A DNA stretch of 64,000 nt. Origin: Sipunculus nudus. Taxonomy: Eukaryota; Annelida; Sipuncula; Golfingiida; Sipunculidae. Made by a program: the position numbers and the translations under genes. Of the stretch, positions 22,104-36,600 are shown in pieces (position 1 is the first letter of the stretch; every line of letters begins with the position of its first letter). Location of the stretch: the NCBI GenBank assembly GCA_026874595.1, contig CM049310.1, forward strand, positions 47,035,058 through 47,099,057, written 5' to 3'. The notes under the pieces are model-generated. The model did no database searches. It was not told the DNA's origin and saw only the letters and a list, made by a program, of their open reading frames with translations.

Positions 22104-25100
22104 CTGGAAATAGTATACATTCCGTAAGGTATAGGTATGTAACATATTCCGTACTGTGAATAATATCATGCTTTAGTTAATAACTGGAATACGACCCGAT
22201 GTAAATATATTCAACCACCCCAATTTGCAAACGAGATCACGTGAAAGAGGTGCATCAAGCTTCCCAGAATCCCCAGATTATATGTTCGGCTATATGTAAC
22301 AAGTCCGTTACCGATAACGTTTATCGGTAATGGGCCCCCTGCAGAGATCAAATCCTTGCTTAAAGAAATAACTTGAATAAAATCTAGTGTAACTATATCA
22401 TGTTAGCAGTAATGGAATACACTTGTGGTGATTATGCAAGTAGCTTCGATGGTAGCCGCCGACGGCGACGCAACAGGTTTTAGGTAAAAAGAAAGCAATT
22501 GAGAAGTCCATTCTTACGGGCTACTTCGATGGCTGACTGTTTCTATTTGTATTTCTATTGTTTTAGCCCTCTCCTTGAGCTGCTGTTGACACTCTCTCTT
22601 ATTTAAAAGAGATGGAGATGCATAACAGATATGACATATGTTTTATGGTTTCCATGTTCACCTGACGAATAAACCTACCGGTCTTTAGGATTTGGCGGGA
22701 CTTTGCAGGTGTCTACCAGCAGACGAACCACGTTTAGATGCCCTTCGGCCGCCGCCAGGTGGAGCGCTGTTCTGCCGTCATAATCTGATTTACCCAGATC
22801 CATTCCCATTAAATAGAATCTGAAATGATTTGTATAAGTTCACTTGATACATTCGTGCCCACCGTGCACAGGCAATGTGAATACAATTATTTTCATCCAG
22901 CACCAATGCACATTCGTGTGTATTTACCTATCCACACATGATCTTTCCGTTGTTTTTTTTCCTTTCATTATATCCTTATTTCTGATTTCGAATTATATTT
23001 TATCATTTGTAAGTGTGAGGCAGTGGCATATACCTTGCCACAATAAATAAAGAAAATATGTATCTCAACCATCTCTTACGTTTGTGATAAAATGATAAAG
23101 TATTTTATTAGAAGAGCCGACCGAAGCAGCAGGAAAATACCTGAGTTGCCTTACTTTCAGATGGCTAACATCTCTCATCCATCCTTTGATAAATTCTCTT
23201 AGAATATTTTGAGATGCTTTGATACTTTGCTGAGTGAACAAAATACGTCCGACAAAGACTGTAATTCGACCTGGTGTTCTAATGTAGTTTGTATGAAACC
23301 CACGAGATGGCGCTTTACTCTTTAAAAAGGCAACTGTAGCACTCTACGTGGTGCTGAAATGGCTTATTAAAAAAACGTGAGCAGAGGACATGTGATAATT
23401 TGCCTATTTGCCCATCAGCAGTGTCTAAACATGTGATGAATATCACTAACATTTTGTTGAAGGGTGGACCATAGGCGGAAGGGGGGGGGGGGGGGGGGGG
23501 TTGCCCGACTGGTTGAATAATGGGGGTGGCACTGGATGCAGATTCGGGACTTGGCAAAGGTATCCGCTCTCAGAATGTTTTCTAATTTACCTTTGTACTG
23601 CTGTGACGTCACCATGGGCGGCTCCAAATAAGAGACCAACGACGGAGTTGGAGGCTTGGTCTACTCGGCTGACTCGCGGGTCTAGTTTGGCCGTCGTCTC
23701 CCGTAAGTTGTCGTAATTGTGGAAATTAAACCTCTTTACCAATTCCTGAAAATAGAAGGAACTTTGGGCTTCAACGTAATGTCATTTCATTTTACCAAAT
23801 GATCAAACATTTTTGCATTTAAAAGTTTCATCAAATGAACGAGCCAATCATTCTTTCCATGAAAACATGGACATATCATATGATTTGGCATTCATTTACG
23901 TATCACATATTAAAGTGATCGATCACAGAATCCTAGTGCCTCTAAACTGTAACTTAATAAAATTTATCTGAACTACCTGTTAATAATTCAAATGATTTGA
24001 TGATTTTTCTTATTGATGCAACGTCCTGTTTTCTAAATTTATGATCGGCCACAACAGGGAATAATGAATTGTGTAATACATTTTCGTGTTTACTAACCAA
24101 GTCGTGGTGATGCCCTGAGTTTGATCACCCTAGAATAATTAAGATACGTTTGCATGGACAGTAATCATGAGTGGAAAGCTGATAAGCGGCAGGACTTTAT
24201 TAGCAACACAAACCAAGAAACGATGGGTAAGTAATGTAGTCTTATAGATGCCTTTTCTACGACGGTATCTTTTTTTCCGATTTTAACTCTTTTACAAATG
24301 TCGCGAATTTGAAATTCTTGCGAATTTGAACCGAACAACAGGTGTTTGATTACCTCGCAAAACTGGAGTCCCTTGCAGCTGTTTCCCAATCCGTCGAGAG
24401 GGGGCGCCCAACAACACATTCCCATGACGTTTGGCACAACCAACATGACTGCTCCAGACACGCTGGATTTTGCTGGCAGACCAACCTAAATCATGTAATA
24501 TATTTCCATGCATTCAGTGAAATAAAAATCATTAATTTAGATGGTACAATTGATTTAATTAAATCATTACACAGGGCTCAATGATTTGCCCTGAGCTAAT
24601 ACATTTGGATTTTGTTTCTTTTTAGCAAGCAACAGTTTGTAAAAGATGTTTCGTCTTCTCTTTGGACATCGGATAGTGGGTGAAAAATTAACTTTCGAAT
24701 CAGATGTGATCATTTGAAAATGACAGAGCAAATATAGGTCTCTTTTTCTTTCAGATATTTATTTAAGGAGTTACACATAAATACACTGCGGTGTGCATTT
24801 TCATTCATGTGAATTATGCCAAGGTTATATTTTGCCAGATTTTTCGGTAATGAACTATCAATCTGAATAAAAAAAAAGTTATTTTTTAGTAGACATTCAT
24901 TAATGCATGGTATACGTTATGGACCAGGAATTCTTCATTGTTACTATTCTCCCTTGACTTTCATATATAGTTTTACTCCTTGAACAAATTCATTCAGCAA
25001 TTATATCAGTACATATCAGCAAATACAAACAAAACTTACTGTGAAGGCGAACTGGCCGGAGTAGTCATACATTCCACACGAGTACATAAGAGACAGCGTG

Positions 25101-28100
25101 TTGCGAACGGCGTCACCCTCAAACACACGCTCACCTGTGACTGGACAGATCCCACCATTGGCCAGAGTGGCCGCCATGACGGACGCACTCTCAACTGTCA
25201 CCTCCACAGAGCAGAGCTATACGAAAATACACATGTAATAAGCTCAAGTGCTAAATTTATCTGATTAAAAGTGAACCTATTCATCTTAAAATTTCAGATA
25301 CATTTGGTATCTCATTCCATTTTGTGTTTTGTAACTTATAAATTAAATTAAATATTTCCATTTATATAAAAATATATCAATATGAAACATAATTATCATT
25401 ACATACCGTAATAAAATCATATACAATTTTAGAAAAAAAAAATAACTTGCATAATTAAATTGAAATAAAAGTACTTATTATATAAAAATAATCAGTAACA
25501 ATGGGAATGACTGAATTGTAATCTATATATTTGATAAAATATTTCTATTAGCAAAAGATACTTTTGCATAAGATATACAGGAATTTGAGAACTGTTTTAC
25601 AAACTAATACATTAGATGGAAAGATATACATAAATGACTTGTTTAAAAGTGGGAGAAAGATCGCTTAGTCTGCATATACATCTACAAGAAATAAACTATT
25701 CTACAATAAAATATGATATATGTACCTGAAAGTAAAACTCCAGCGTTTGTTTTAGGTCGGTTCCATCCGGAAAACACTGAAATTAAAATGCAAAAGTACA
25801 ATTACGTTTAGTTTTCATTAAAAAACGTAATACACCAATAGGTTAGATAAATAGTAAATTACATATGCAACCTCGTATGTAAACAATTACATAAAGCGAA
25901 AGTTCAAAGATAAAAAAAAACAAAAAGAGGTGGGTAGTATCATTCATGGCCTTAAACTATATCCACTAGGTTCATTGACTGATACATATTAACAAAATAA
26001 AAATGACCTTTCATATGTTGCATACAAATCAGGTGTATGGATAATAATGTCCTTTCAAAATACACACCTTGTTTTCCCTCATGTAGTAACCGAGAGCGAA
26101 ATTTCTGTCCGCGGATTCACGTTCTGAGAGGTATCTATGGGTAGGAAAGAAACACAGTTTCACACATGAAGTGTATACTCATAAGGATACGATACCCAAA
26201 AGACATTGAATGGCTCATCATAACGTCATCATTATCAAAATCGGGAGAAAATATGTTGGCCAAGTGCCAATATGTTTACCTATGGGTGGTTAAAAATGGG
26301 TGCCAAAAGTAAATGACCAAAAAAAAAAGAGTTTCTCTAGAAAAAAATAGACTTTGAAATAAAAGATGAAAAATGAGTAAAATTAACGGCAATTCTTCAT
26401 TTTTTTATCACAGACTGAATAAAGATGTGCTGCGCATGTTACAAATGTGATAAAATATATCGTTCCCAAAGTCAGAAAAATACATACATGGTGAACATCT
26501 CCCTGCCTGAAGATAAGGACATTTTCAACATGTTGTGACACATACTGGACATTTTCACACATAAATATGCCAGGTGTACCATTTTGTTCAAACTTGACTG
26601 TTTAAGCAAGACAGAAATCGTATATATCATACTCCTTTCATTGAAAAAAGAGGGAAAAAAAGAGTGAATAAGAAAACTTATCACCATTTACAGACAATCC
26701 TAAAAAAAGCGTGACTCTTTAAAAAGAGTGATGTTGCAGTCCTGTTTAAAAGTCTTTTAATTCGCGCCACAGCAAGTCATAAAGATATTTTAATTATTTG
26801 TCTGTTGGATGTGTTCGATGTGGCAGACCGGAGGGTGCTTAATTATGTTTTTTTTTTTTTTGCTGTTTATACAATCGAACTGATTGTTGGGCTTTAATTT
26901 GTCAATATTTTCTGTCTGTACATCACTAACAACAAGAAGTTAGGGGGCATATTGTTTCGACCACGGATCCAACCAGTTTTTTTTAATGTTCCGATGTCTT
27001 CGGTTGACATGAGAGGCATCGAAGTTGGGAGACATTATAACTTCATTCTACATTTCTATTCGGATAAAGGTAATAAAGGCTTGCTCAATGCTTAACAAGT
27101 TATCTTCTGCATTTGCCATGAATAAAATAACAAACAGATGGATAAGTTAACTAAGATTCAATAAAAAACAGTAAGGTATACGCGGTATTATACCTCATTG
27201 AGGAAAGTGTCATGTCTAACGTGGCCTGAAATTGCCCAACTATAGTTTTCTCTATATCTGCCGTCAGATGTTATTACCAGTACACGTCCATGGTGGAATT
27301 TCATGATGGGTCTCAATTTCCTAAATCTGTTATGTACCAGGGGAAAATGTCCTTTGAATATATAGCTATAGATATGATTTATCGATACATAGCATTGGAA
27401 ATGTTATAGTCATTGGATCGTATCTACGAGAACCAACAAACACCGAGTTAAATGATATACAGCACCATCCCTTTTACTGTGGAATCAGATATATTAGGAC
27501 ATGCACTCGCGATCGAGATATTTCAATATGCATTATTGCATATCTGCATTTTATAAGCCACACCAACCCAGCACAGTTATTTACAGGAGTTAGTCAGGCC
27601 TTGGATTGTAACTCTATTGTGAGGTAAATACATAGCCAAACTTTGATATTAAACTTACTGACTTCATATCGAAGGCCTCTCTACTCAAGTTTACATTTTT
27701 TTCTGAGTTATTGAGTTTCCCTATAATGTTTCACAATTAACAGAGTTTTCCAGGATTTGGTTTTGCAAATTTTAGACTGAAGAGTTATACTCCTTCAACT
27801 GATTGTGACATGGGTTCCGCACGTATAAACGCATCAGTTGTAACTAAAAACACATTTACTGACAAAGGTTAGTTTTAAAGTTTATAAGTTTTAAATTTTG
27901 GTATCCATTGAACACAAAGAAACACCTTCTGTTAGGGAACTACAATATCAGTTCCTAATAGGTTTGATAGCACTGACAATTTGATTTCTTTAAGTGTCAA
28001 AAAAACCCTGTATTGGATGAAACCGCGCAAGGGTTTGTATTTTGGCGAACAATATAATGCAGTCTTGGTTACAGCAGGGAAATTCGTAAAACATTTCCAG

Positions 28101-29789
28101 CTGTCGAAGGTTCAGAAGCATATGTATAATTTTATTGTGAATTTTGAAATCCTTTTCACATGTTTAAAATAACGACAGAGGAAATAAAAGCACAAGGCAG
28201 TGTATATAAACGTCATTCACTCCGCCGTCTTCAGACTGGTACCTGGCGGTCTCATTGACACGCCGTTAGAGAGTAAAAATAGCGTATGATATCAATCTAA
28301 GCACGTCTGTCGGAATCAATTAACTGTTTTGAGGAAAAGATGTAATTGCAGCTATAATGTGCGATCCCTTACTAAAGTATTTTCATCTTAAATGATACGC
28401 CCTTGCCAATTAATTTTTAAACTAATACATGCTTAATTAAAACTAAACTGAACGCTCACGAACACTAAAACTTATTAGTATTTTTAACAGGTGATGGGCT
28501 AATTATGAACAATTATGTTGCCACCATGGCAGAGCGACGCATGCATGCCGGCTGTGTACCATGCCTGTAGGCCAGCTAGTGGCTGGCAAACCTACCCTCG
28601 TTTCCTACCATCCCTGTTAAAAGTAAAGAAGTACTAGTATTAAAGCCAAGCATAAGGCCTTCCTTGCAAAGTATGAATAAGAGAAGGCGATATACCGACA
28701 CCACCCGTATATAAGATTACCCATGTATAATACGCTAAATAAGAAGGCATGGTCCAACATGATCAACATGTTATATGGTCCTGATAATCAGGGTTACTTT
28801 GCATTCTTTATAATTATCGTCGGTCAGCGGGCAACCTACATCACGGAAACAAGTTATTACATCACGGAAAGGAAAAACATGGTACAGAATTGGTTCAAAA
28901 CCTTGAAAAGCTGCAAAAACATAATTATTTGCGTGTAATCTTAGTTATGAAAATTCTTCAGTCGTGAATATTAGTCAAGCAATGCTATGAGCATTTAATA
29001 GTAATAACCAATGATCCAATGAGGGCAGCGATTAAAATGTCTATTTGTGAAAAACACTGAGAAAATAATATAAATTAACTTTATATTAGACAGCGCCAAT
29101 AAGTGGCGCCTAATTTGCGAAACTTCTATGACATTGTTTGAAAGAGGGCTGAAAACGGGTCAGCCGTATAAATTCTATGCGAGAGCAAGGCAGACGTTAG
29201 ACAAGCCAGTAGGCAATCTCTCCGTGAGATATACTGGAAGTAAATTACTTACGTACAATTGCTGAATCCGACGTATTCGTGACCGGCACAGTGCTGATAA
29301 AGTTGAAAAACCTGTGAAAGACACAAATGGCAGTGATAAATATTCGATTTAAATAAAAAAATCATTATATATTAAGATTTGGCTTTGGTTCTTTGCTATG
29401 ATATGATATTTTGCATTTACGTAATATATCAAATACACCATACTTACATTTTTCATTAATGGCATGTGCATATATAATGGTTTCTAACATTTATTTTAGT
29501 ATTTCTCTAAAATTTCATATATACTCCCGACACATATATACAAAGGTAGGCATACTTTGGTTTTCTTTTTAACTTGCCAGCTGAAAATCCTCGCCTATGA
29601 ATAATTCATTTGGCTTGAACTTACGTGGTCGAACCTGTCCGCTGTCTGTAGTTCCGGCCTGAGCAGTGAAGTAACGAGTATAGCACCTGAGTTAATCATC
29701 GGGTTGTGAGGTTTGTCTGTTAACGAATAAAAAATAACAAAAATAGCACAATGCAGGGATTCCTTTTTTACGAAGGTTAACAGGATATA

Positions 29790-29842
<53 letters not shown>

Positions 29843-31047
29843 TATATATCTATTATTTGTCAAAGCGCTTGTCGTTTCACCTGTCCAGAATACAGGTAAA
29901 GAAAGAGCCAAGTCAGGGCCCAATGTCCAACATAGCATACCTGAGACATTTATTTGTCAAAGAAAACAAAGCACATAGCAATTTCTTGCGTAGTTCACGT
30001 TGTTCCTGATAGATAGCGCTACAATGGCCCCGTCGCAAAAAAGTAATGTAAATCACAGGATTTCAATAGCCCCTGATAAAAATGTGATGTAAATGCCGGG
30101 ATCTGTGGGAACATATAGGACACTTAACCTTTACGACACACTTAGCATCGTTCCCCAGGTTCAAGACCAAAAAGTACATATCCGAAGAGTTGCCACAGAG
30201 ATGCCGCGTTATTAAAGTCGAGCAGTACCACCGTCAATTGTGAATAGTCCTTCTGGTTAATTTTATATAATCAAACCCCAACGCAGAAATAAATCTTGAC
30301 GGGAGATACCTGATTTTTATCTTTGATTTTTACTGAGTCACACGAGAAATGTTTGAATTAATTCTCGTTGTAGCCACCAGGAGGTAGTGGTGGCGCCAAC
30401 TAAAAAGAGTTCTTCTCATGGTGCAAATTAAGCTTTAATTCTGGTGTAATCTACTGGTTTGTGATCTGTATTGATGTATACGAGTGAATTGCTCTCTAGT
30501 GATGAAAAGGGCGTTACCAAATTTATCAGTATGTTTTGAAGTTGCAACAAAAATTGGTTAAATTGTAAATTTTTAGGGGTAAAGGAAAATAAATATATGT
30601 GGAAACACTTTATGAATAACAAATGAAACATATTCTTCATAAACTTATTTTTGGATTTGTGGTATATGTACCGGTAAACTTGTGTAATAATACCACCCAC
30701 AGGACTGGCTACAAGTGGTCTTAACTCACAGGTGGTCTTAATAAACAGATCACATATTCGATTCACGCAAGAGTGGACTTGATGGTCAGGTGGTCTTATT
30801 AGAAGGTGATCTTTCATGCAGGTTCTACTGTATTTCATTAAGGTCATGTGTGTGACGTACTTGACGAGTCGAGCACCAGTTCGTTAGAGCTGCCCCCGCT
30901 CGGCTCGTGGTTGACGAACCGGTGTACTGTCTCCTGGCCTGACTCGCTCAGCGCCAGGGCATAGTTTAATGGCGTACTGCAAGACTGAAGACAGAACGCC
31001 TCCTCCGTGTCACCAACGGAAAATCTACAACAGACAACATAAAAATA

Positions 31048-31081
<34 letters not shown>

Positions 31082-32506
31082 GAGAAAAAGATGAATAAAA
31101 ATAATTTTGATAATTGTAAGTATAAAAATGGAATTATAACGATATTGCCAATTCTAATAATAAATATGCCTAAATATCGCATATGCTTTTAACAGATTCA
31201 AATGATAAATAATACTAATAATATATATTGGATGGGTCTGTTATATATGTTCATTATATATATGTATTAATACTATATTGTAAATGAAAATGTTTCATAT
31301 ATCGTATTTAATAAATTATTAAAGTATTTAAAAGCACCATAAACCAAACTTTTTAATGGGTCTGACATTTTCCATGCCAATTGATGATAATAGGTATATA
31401 TGTATTTAAGAAAGATGATGGAACCGCCCAACTAACCATTCAACTTACCTCTGTCCGTCCGTGGTACATACGGAAACGCCCCAGAAATCTCTGTTGACGC
31501 GTTCTAACTGAGGTATATAGTTGGCAGGCTGGAATGGCACATATCGTTACGGTTAATGTTTGTACACAGGTATTTACTTCATTATCAATCTGCATCGAAT
31601 CAAAGACGTCGCTAAAGGCATGCATACGAATGTTCCATCTAAGAAAAACACTAACTGCAAAACAAAGGTCAACCAGGAATTTAATTAAGCAGGTTATTAT
31701 TTGTACCTCTGCTAAAATAATAATGTATGTAACGTAATGTTTATATATTTTAATGTAACTTGATAAACAGAATATAGTTATAGTATATATGTGTATTTTT
31801 CTACGATAAAAATTACAATCTGCAAGAAAATAAAAAAAAAATGTCCGAGTCAAATATTCATTTGCAGTTGGAACACGAGCACATTTGGCCTCACTGCCAA
31901 ATGATCTCGTGCGGCAAATCTTCATATACATGTGCATATGTAAACTGAAAGTGAAACCAGTCTCACTTTTTTGTAAATGTGAAATTCAGTCTTTTCCTGT
32001 TAAACTAAATGCTGGCATGAGCACAAAATTCGTATGCAAGTCCATACATTGGGACTGGCTTCAAACTGTAATCAATAATGGAATTAGGTATGCTTTTATT
32101 TAAATTTATGTATGATACAAGCGTCTTTTTGGTGCCTAAGTCGCGGGACGGTGGCTGAAGCTTCCTCTTATTTATATCCTTGTGTTAACCAGGGACGGTG
32201 ACCACCGTCCTTGGATGTATAATCAACCCCAGTGCTGGGTCAAAACACCGGAGACACTCGTTTGTGTGTTAGACAGGACCGTAAGGCACGTCTTTCTCAT
32301 TAAGTCTATAGGGCGCTCAACCTGGTTGGGGACTGATCGGCAAAAATCTCACCGCTCCAAAGCCGAGATTCGAACTCACGATTCGAACTCACAATTCGAA
32401 CTCTTCGAGCCCTGTGCTCTATCCTGTACCACAAGCGTCATGCATGTTAGACTGCATAAAGTTGGCCATATCCCAATTAAATATAACATTGAAGCGTTTT
32501 TCCCAA

Positions 32507-32546
<40 letters not shown>

Positions 32547-33649
32547 GCCTTTACCGTTAATATTCTGTTGAAATCATTTTAGACATATAAGTATTTACAG
32601 ATGCTTTTTCAAAACAAGCATAATAGTGCTTGTTTCAAAAGCACTTTTCTGAAAGGTTTGGTCACCATGCAGGTCTGTTAGTATCAATGTGCAATGGCAG
32701 GAACCTTTTGATGAGATAAAGTTGGTATCATAAAAATGTGCTGTTTATTATCTTAACTAAAGGAAGCTTCTTTAGTTAACACACCATGTATGGCTGTAAC
32801 ATAGGAAAAATTGTTTGGTTTAAATAAAATGGCAATAATTGTGGATATTTATACGTAATATGCAATAAAGAAAATGACCGTTAATGTAAGACACTTTCCT
32901 AATTCTTAGAATTAAGAGACATCAACATAAATTAACATGTTTTTACCTATTTGCACCATAACACATGACCTAACACCCTTTCCAAGTTTCTCTAAGCAAA
33001 CTTTTATATTTTCATATTCATCCGACAAACCCTCCATGCATAATAATAGATCCCTGGGGCCTGATTCCAAAAAATACAATGAGAGAGAACTGTAAAAAGC
33101 ATCGAATTTAATATATCTTATCTATAAAAGTGGTTTGGGTGAAACATATTAATGAATAAACCACTAGATAATAGGCATTGATATTACTTACCTTGCCGGC
33201 CGTGTTAGTTTTGCAGGTATCATATATAGCAGATATATGTTTGGTGAACATTTCGAACTCAGGAATTATGAGCTCGCTTTTGAAGGCCTTTCCGATCAGG
33301 AAGATGTTATCAGTGATACACCTGGAACACAGGAAGCTGGGTATATATCTAAGGCACATTAAACTTTATTTATGTGGCATAGGTTGTACAACTAGCTGTA
33401 ATTACTAATACAGGGTTCTCTCTATGGCTCGAAAGTTGCCGTTCTGTAGTCTGTTGATGAGGAGAAAACGGGAGGACCGGAGAAAGCCATCGACCTTTGA
33501 CGCCGACCTAAGGCACATTTAGAGGATAACATATCCATGGTTTGGAGAAGAAAGTATTATCATGGTTACCATGGTCTTGAATATTCAAATATTAAATGGA
33601 GCTTTTTAATACTAAGTGACATTTTGTTTACTTTCTTTTTTATTATCCA

Positions 33650-33694
<45 letters not shown>

Positions 33695-36600
33695 GAAGGG
33701 GGAATGTCAGGAAGGAATACCCTGCGTTGTTGTATAATTGTTCAAGCAAAGCAAATTATATGAAAGATCTCTTAATATAACCACACACATACATATAATA
33801 CCCATGTACTTCTCCAACAGGGCTAACTGGCAACACTTACTTCCGGAATGTCTCCCTATCAAGCTTGAAGTCGCCCTGTCCACTGTAGTCCGAGTAGTCC
33901 ATGACTTCCTTGATGTTATTCTCTATTTCCACAAACCGTGGGTCATTTCGGCGCAGTCCTGTTTGGCTAAGCGTCTGTAATAGAGGGCCTATGTAATTAA
34001 AATGACCTTCTACTTGAGTTAAATAATACTAGCAATCTCTATGTTTAAAATTTGATTTAACTGTCTAAATGTATGTTGCATCTGCAGGGGTGTCAATAAG
34101 GGGGTGGGGGTATAAATCCCCTCCCCACCCCCAGACACACACTTTTTTAATAAGGGGGATGGTCAATGTAAACATCCTCCTCACTATTCAGAGAATATTT
34201 TTTTTTATTTTGCAAATAGAGTTATAAGCTTTGGTTCCATTTATGAGTTTACTATGAAATATTGTGATTAAACCTGGTTTAGAATTAACTTGTACTGAAA
34301 ACATAATACCTTATTTTCTAAAACTTATACTTAATTGTAATATATTTGAAATGTGTCGTACAGACACAATGTAATATAAATGTGTGTGAGTGTGTGTGCG
34401 CGCGTCTGTACCCACCCCTCCCCCCCCCATCCCATCCTGGAAGATAAATTGACGCCCCTGTGCATCCACATACCTTGTCCTTATTTGTGTATTTTTTCAT
34501 ACACATCTTTACAAGTTACAAGTTTCAAGGTTTAACATTTACGATTTGTGCCCTGCTAAAGTCGGAAGGCAGGACTGGGTGATCGCTTAAGCTCAGATAA
34601 CTTACAGTCAGCTGATCAAAAAAATGAGATTACTATCGGGCAGGGTTATCATATCACATGACACAACAAATATAGGCTTATATCGGTTTAAGTATGATAC
34701 CTACCGACCAGAACTTGTTGACTGACAGCCAGTCACCACCGGGTTCTGAGAGCAAGTCAAACAGCACATCTTCTGTATCAGTGGCTGTGAAGGAATCACC
34801 AAGCACCGTGCTCCTGATAACAGTAAAATTATAATGATAATAAAAACAAGTGACCCATGGGTCATGACGCTCAGCTGACTGGGAAGAGATTTGCAAAAGG
34901 AAATTTTATCATCTGAATGGTAGTATATAACCATTCAACTGAAGCATCAAACAGATTAACCAACAGGCTGAGATTGTGTCTGTATTAATATATCTCAAAA
35001 ATAGAGAAAAAATGCGTAAACTTTAAAAAAATACAGGTGGCTCCACCAGTCTGCAGAAACTAATAAAACATTTAATGGTCAATATCCATGAAAAGAAGCA
35101 TGGTGGTCTCTGGATTAGTTGTTCAGATACTTCAGCTTTCGTATCAAATTATTCTGAGGGATACTTTGGAGTCCTATAGCTTGAAGGATATGGGTAACAG
35201 AGACCTAATTTCAGGTTTCCACAGACACTTTTCATGGGCCTCCTTGCATGACAGGAATGAAGATTCTAGGTCCAGTTGTTACAATTTGTACCCTGTTGAC
35301 AGATAACCACATATTTAAAGGTCTCAAAAATAGAGAAAATAATTCGTAAAAATTTGAAAATATAGAGGTGGTGCACCCAGTCTGCTGAAACTGATGGAAC
35401 ATGTCATGATCAATATGTATGCCAAAATCATTAGCATCAGTTACTGAGATACTGGAGTTTTTGTATCAAATTTTTCATTTTTCTGGGGGGTATTTTGGAG
35501 CCATACAGCTTAATGGATATGGGTAACAGAGGCCTAATTTCAGGTTTCCATGGAGATTGTTCATGGGTCTCCCTGTGTGTAAAGAATGAAGATTCTAGGT
35601 CCAGTTGTTATGATTTGTGCCATGTTAACAGATGTTCATATCTTTAAAGTCTCAAAATTAGACAAGAAAATTCGAAAAAAAAGCCCGAACAAATACATGT
35701 GGTGCCACCAGGCTGCAGAAACTAAAGAAACATTCCATGATCAATATCCATACAAACAATTATGGTGATCTCTCCATTAGTTGTTCAGATACTTCAGCTT
35801 TTGTATCAAATTTTCCATTATTCTGAGCTGTACTTTGGAGTGCCATAGCTAAAAGAATATGGGTAACAGAGACCTAATTTCAGGTTTCCATGGAGACTTT
35901 TCATAGGTCTCCCACTGTGTCAAGAATGAAGATTCTAGGTCCAGTCTTTACAATTTGACCCTGTTGACAGATAACTACATCCTTAAAGGTCTCAAAAATA
36001 GAGAAAAAATTGTAAAAATTTGAAAAATACAGGTGGCGCCACCAGTCTGCAGAAACTGATGAAACATCTCATGATCAATATGTATGCCAAAAATCATGAC
36101 CATCAGTGATGTAGTTAATCAGATATTGAAGTTTTTTTATGAAATTTTTTACTATTCTGGGGGGTAATTTGGGGCCCCATAGCTCGAAGGATATGGGTAA
36201 CAGAGATCTAATTTCTGGTTTCCATGGAGACTTTTCATAGGTCTCTCAGAATATAAAGAATGAAGATTTTAGGTCCAGTGGTTACGATTTGTGCCTTGTT
36301 AACGGACAGACGGCCGGACGGCCGGACGGACGACGGACAAAGAGTGATCGCTATAGCTCAGATGACTTACAGTCAGCTGAGCTAACAAGAAGAAGATGAA
36401 GAAGAACAAGAAGAACAATAAAGAAGCAAATCAATAATAATAAGAAGAAGAATAAAAAGAAGAATCATTATAATGAAAATAATAATTATGAAAAGAAGAA
36501 GCTGAAGACGGCGGAGGAGGAGAAGAGAGAAGAATTATATTAAGATTAAGAAGAAGAAGAAAAGGATGAAGCAGAAGAAAAATAAAGAAGAAACAAAATA

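Noticed and set aside
31440-31937. 165-residue minus-strand frame
   Set aside because: Only its last 80 bp is real (GLS exon 5, in another frame); the rest is intron.
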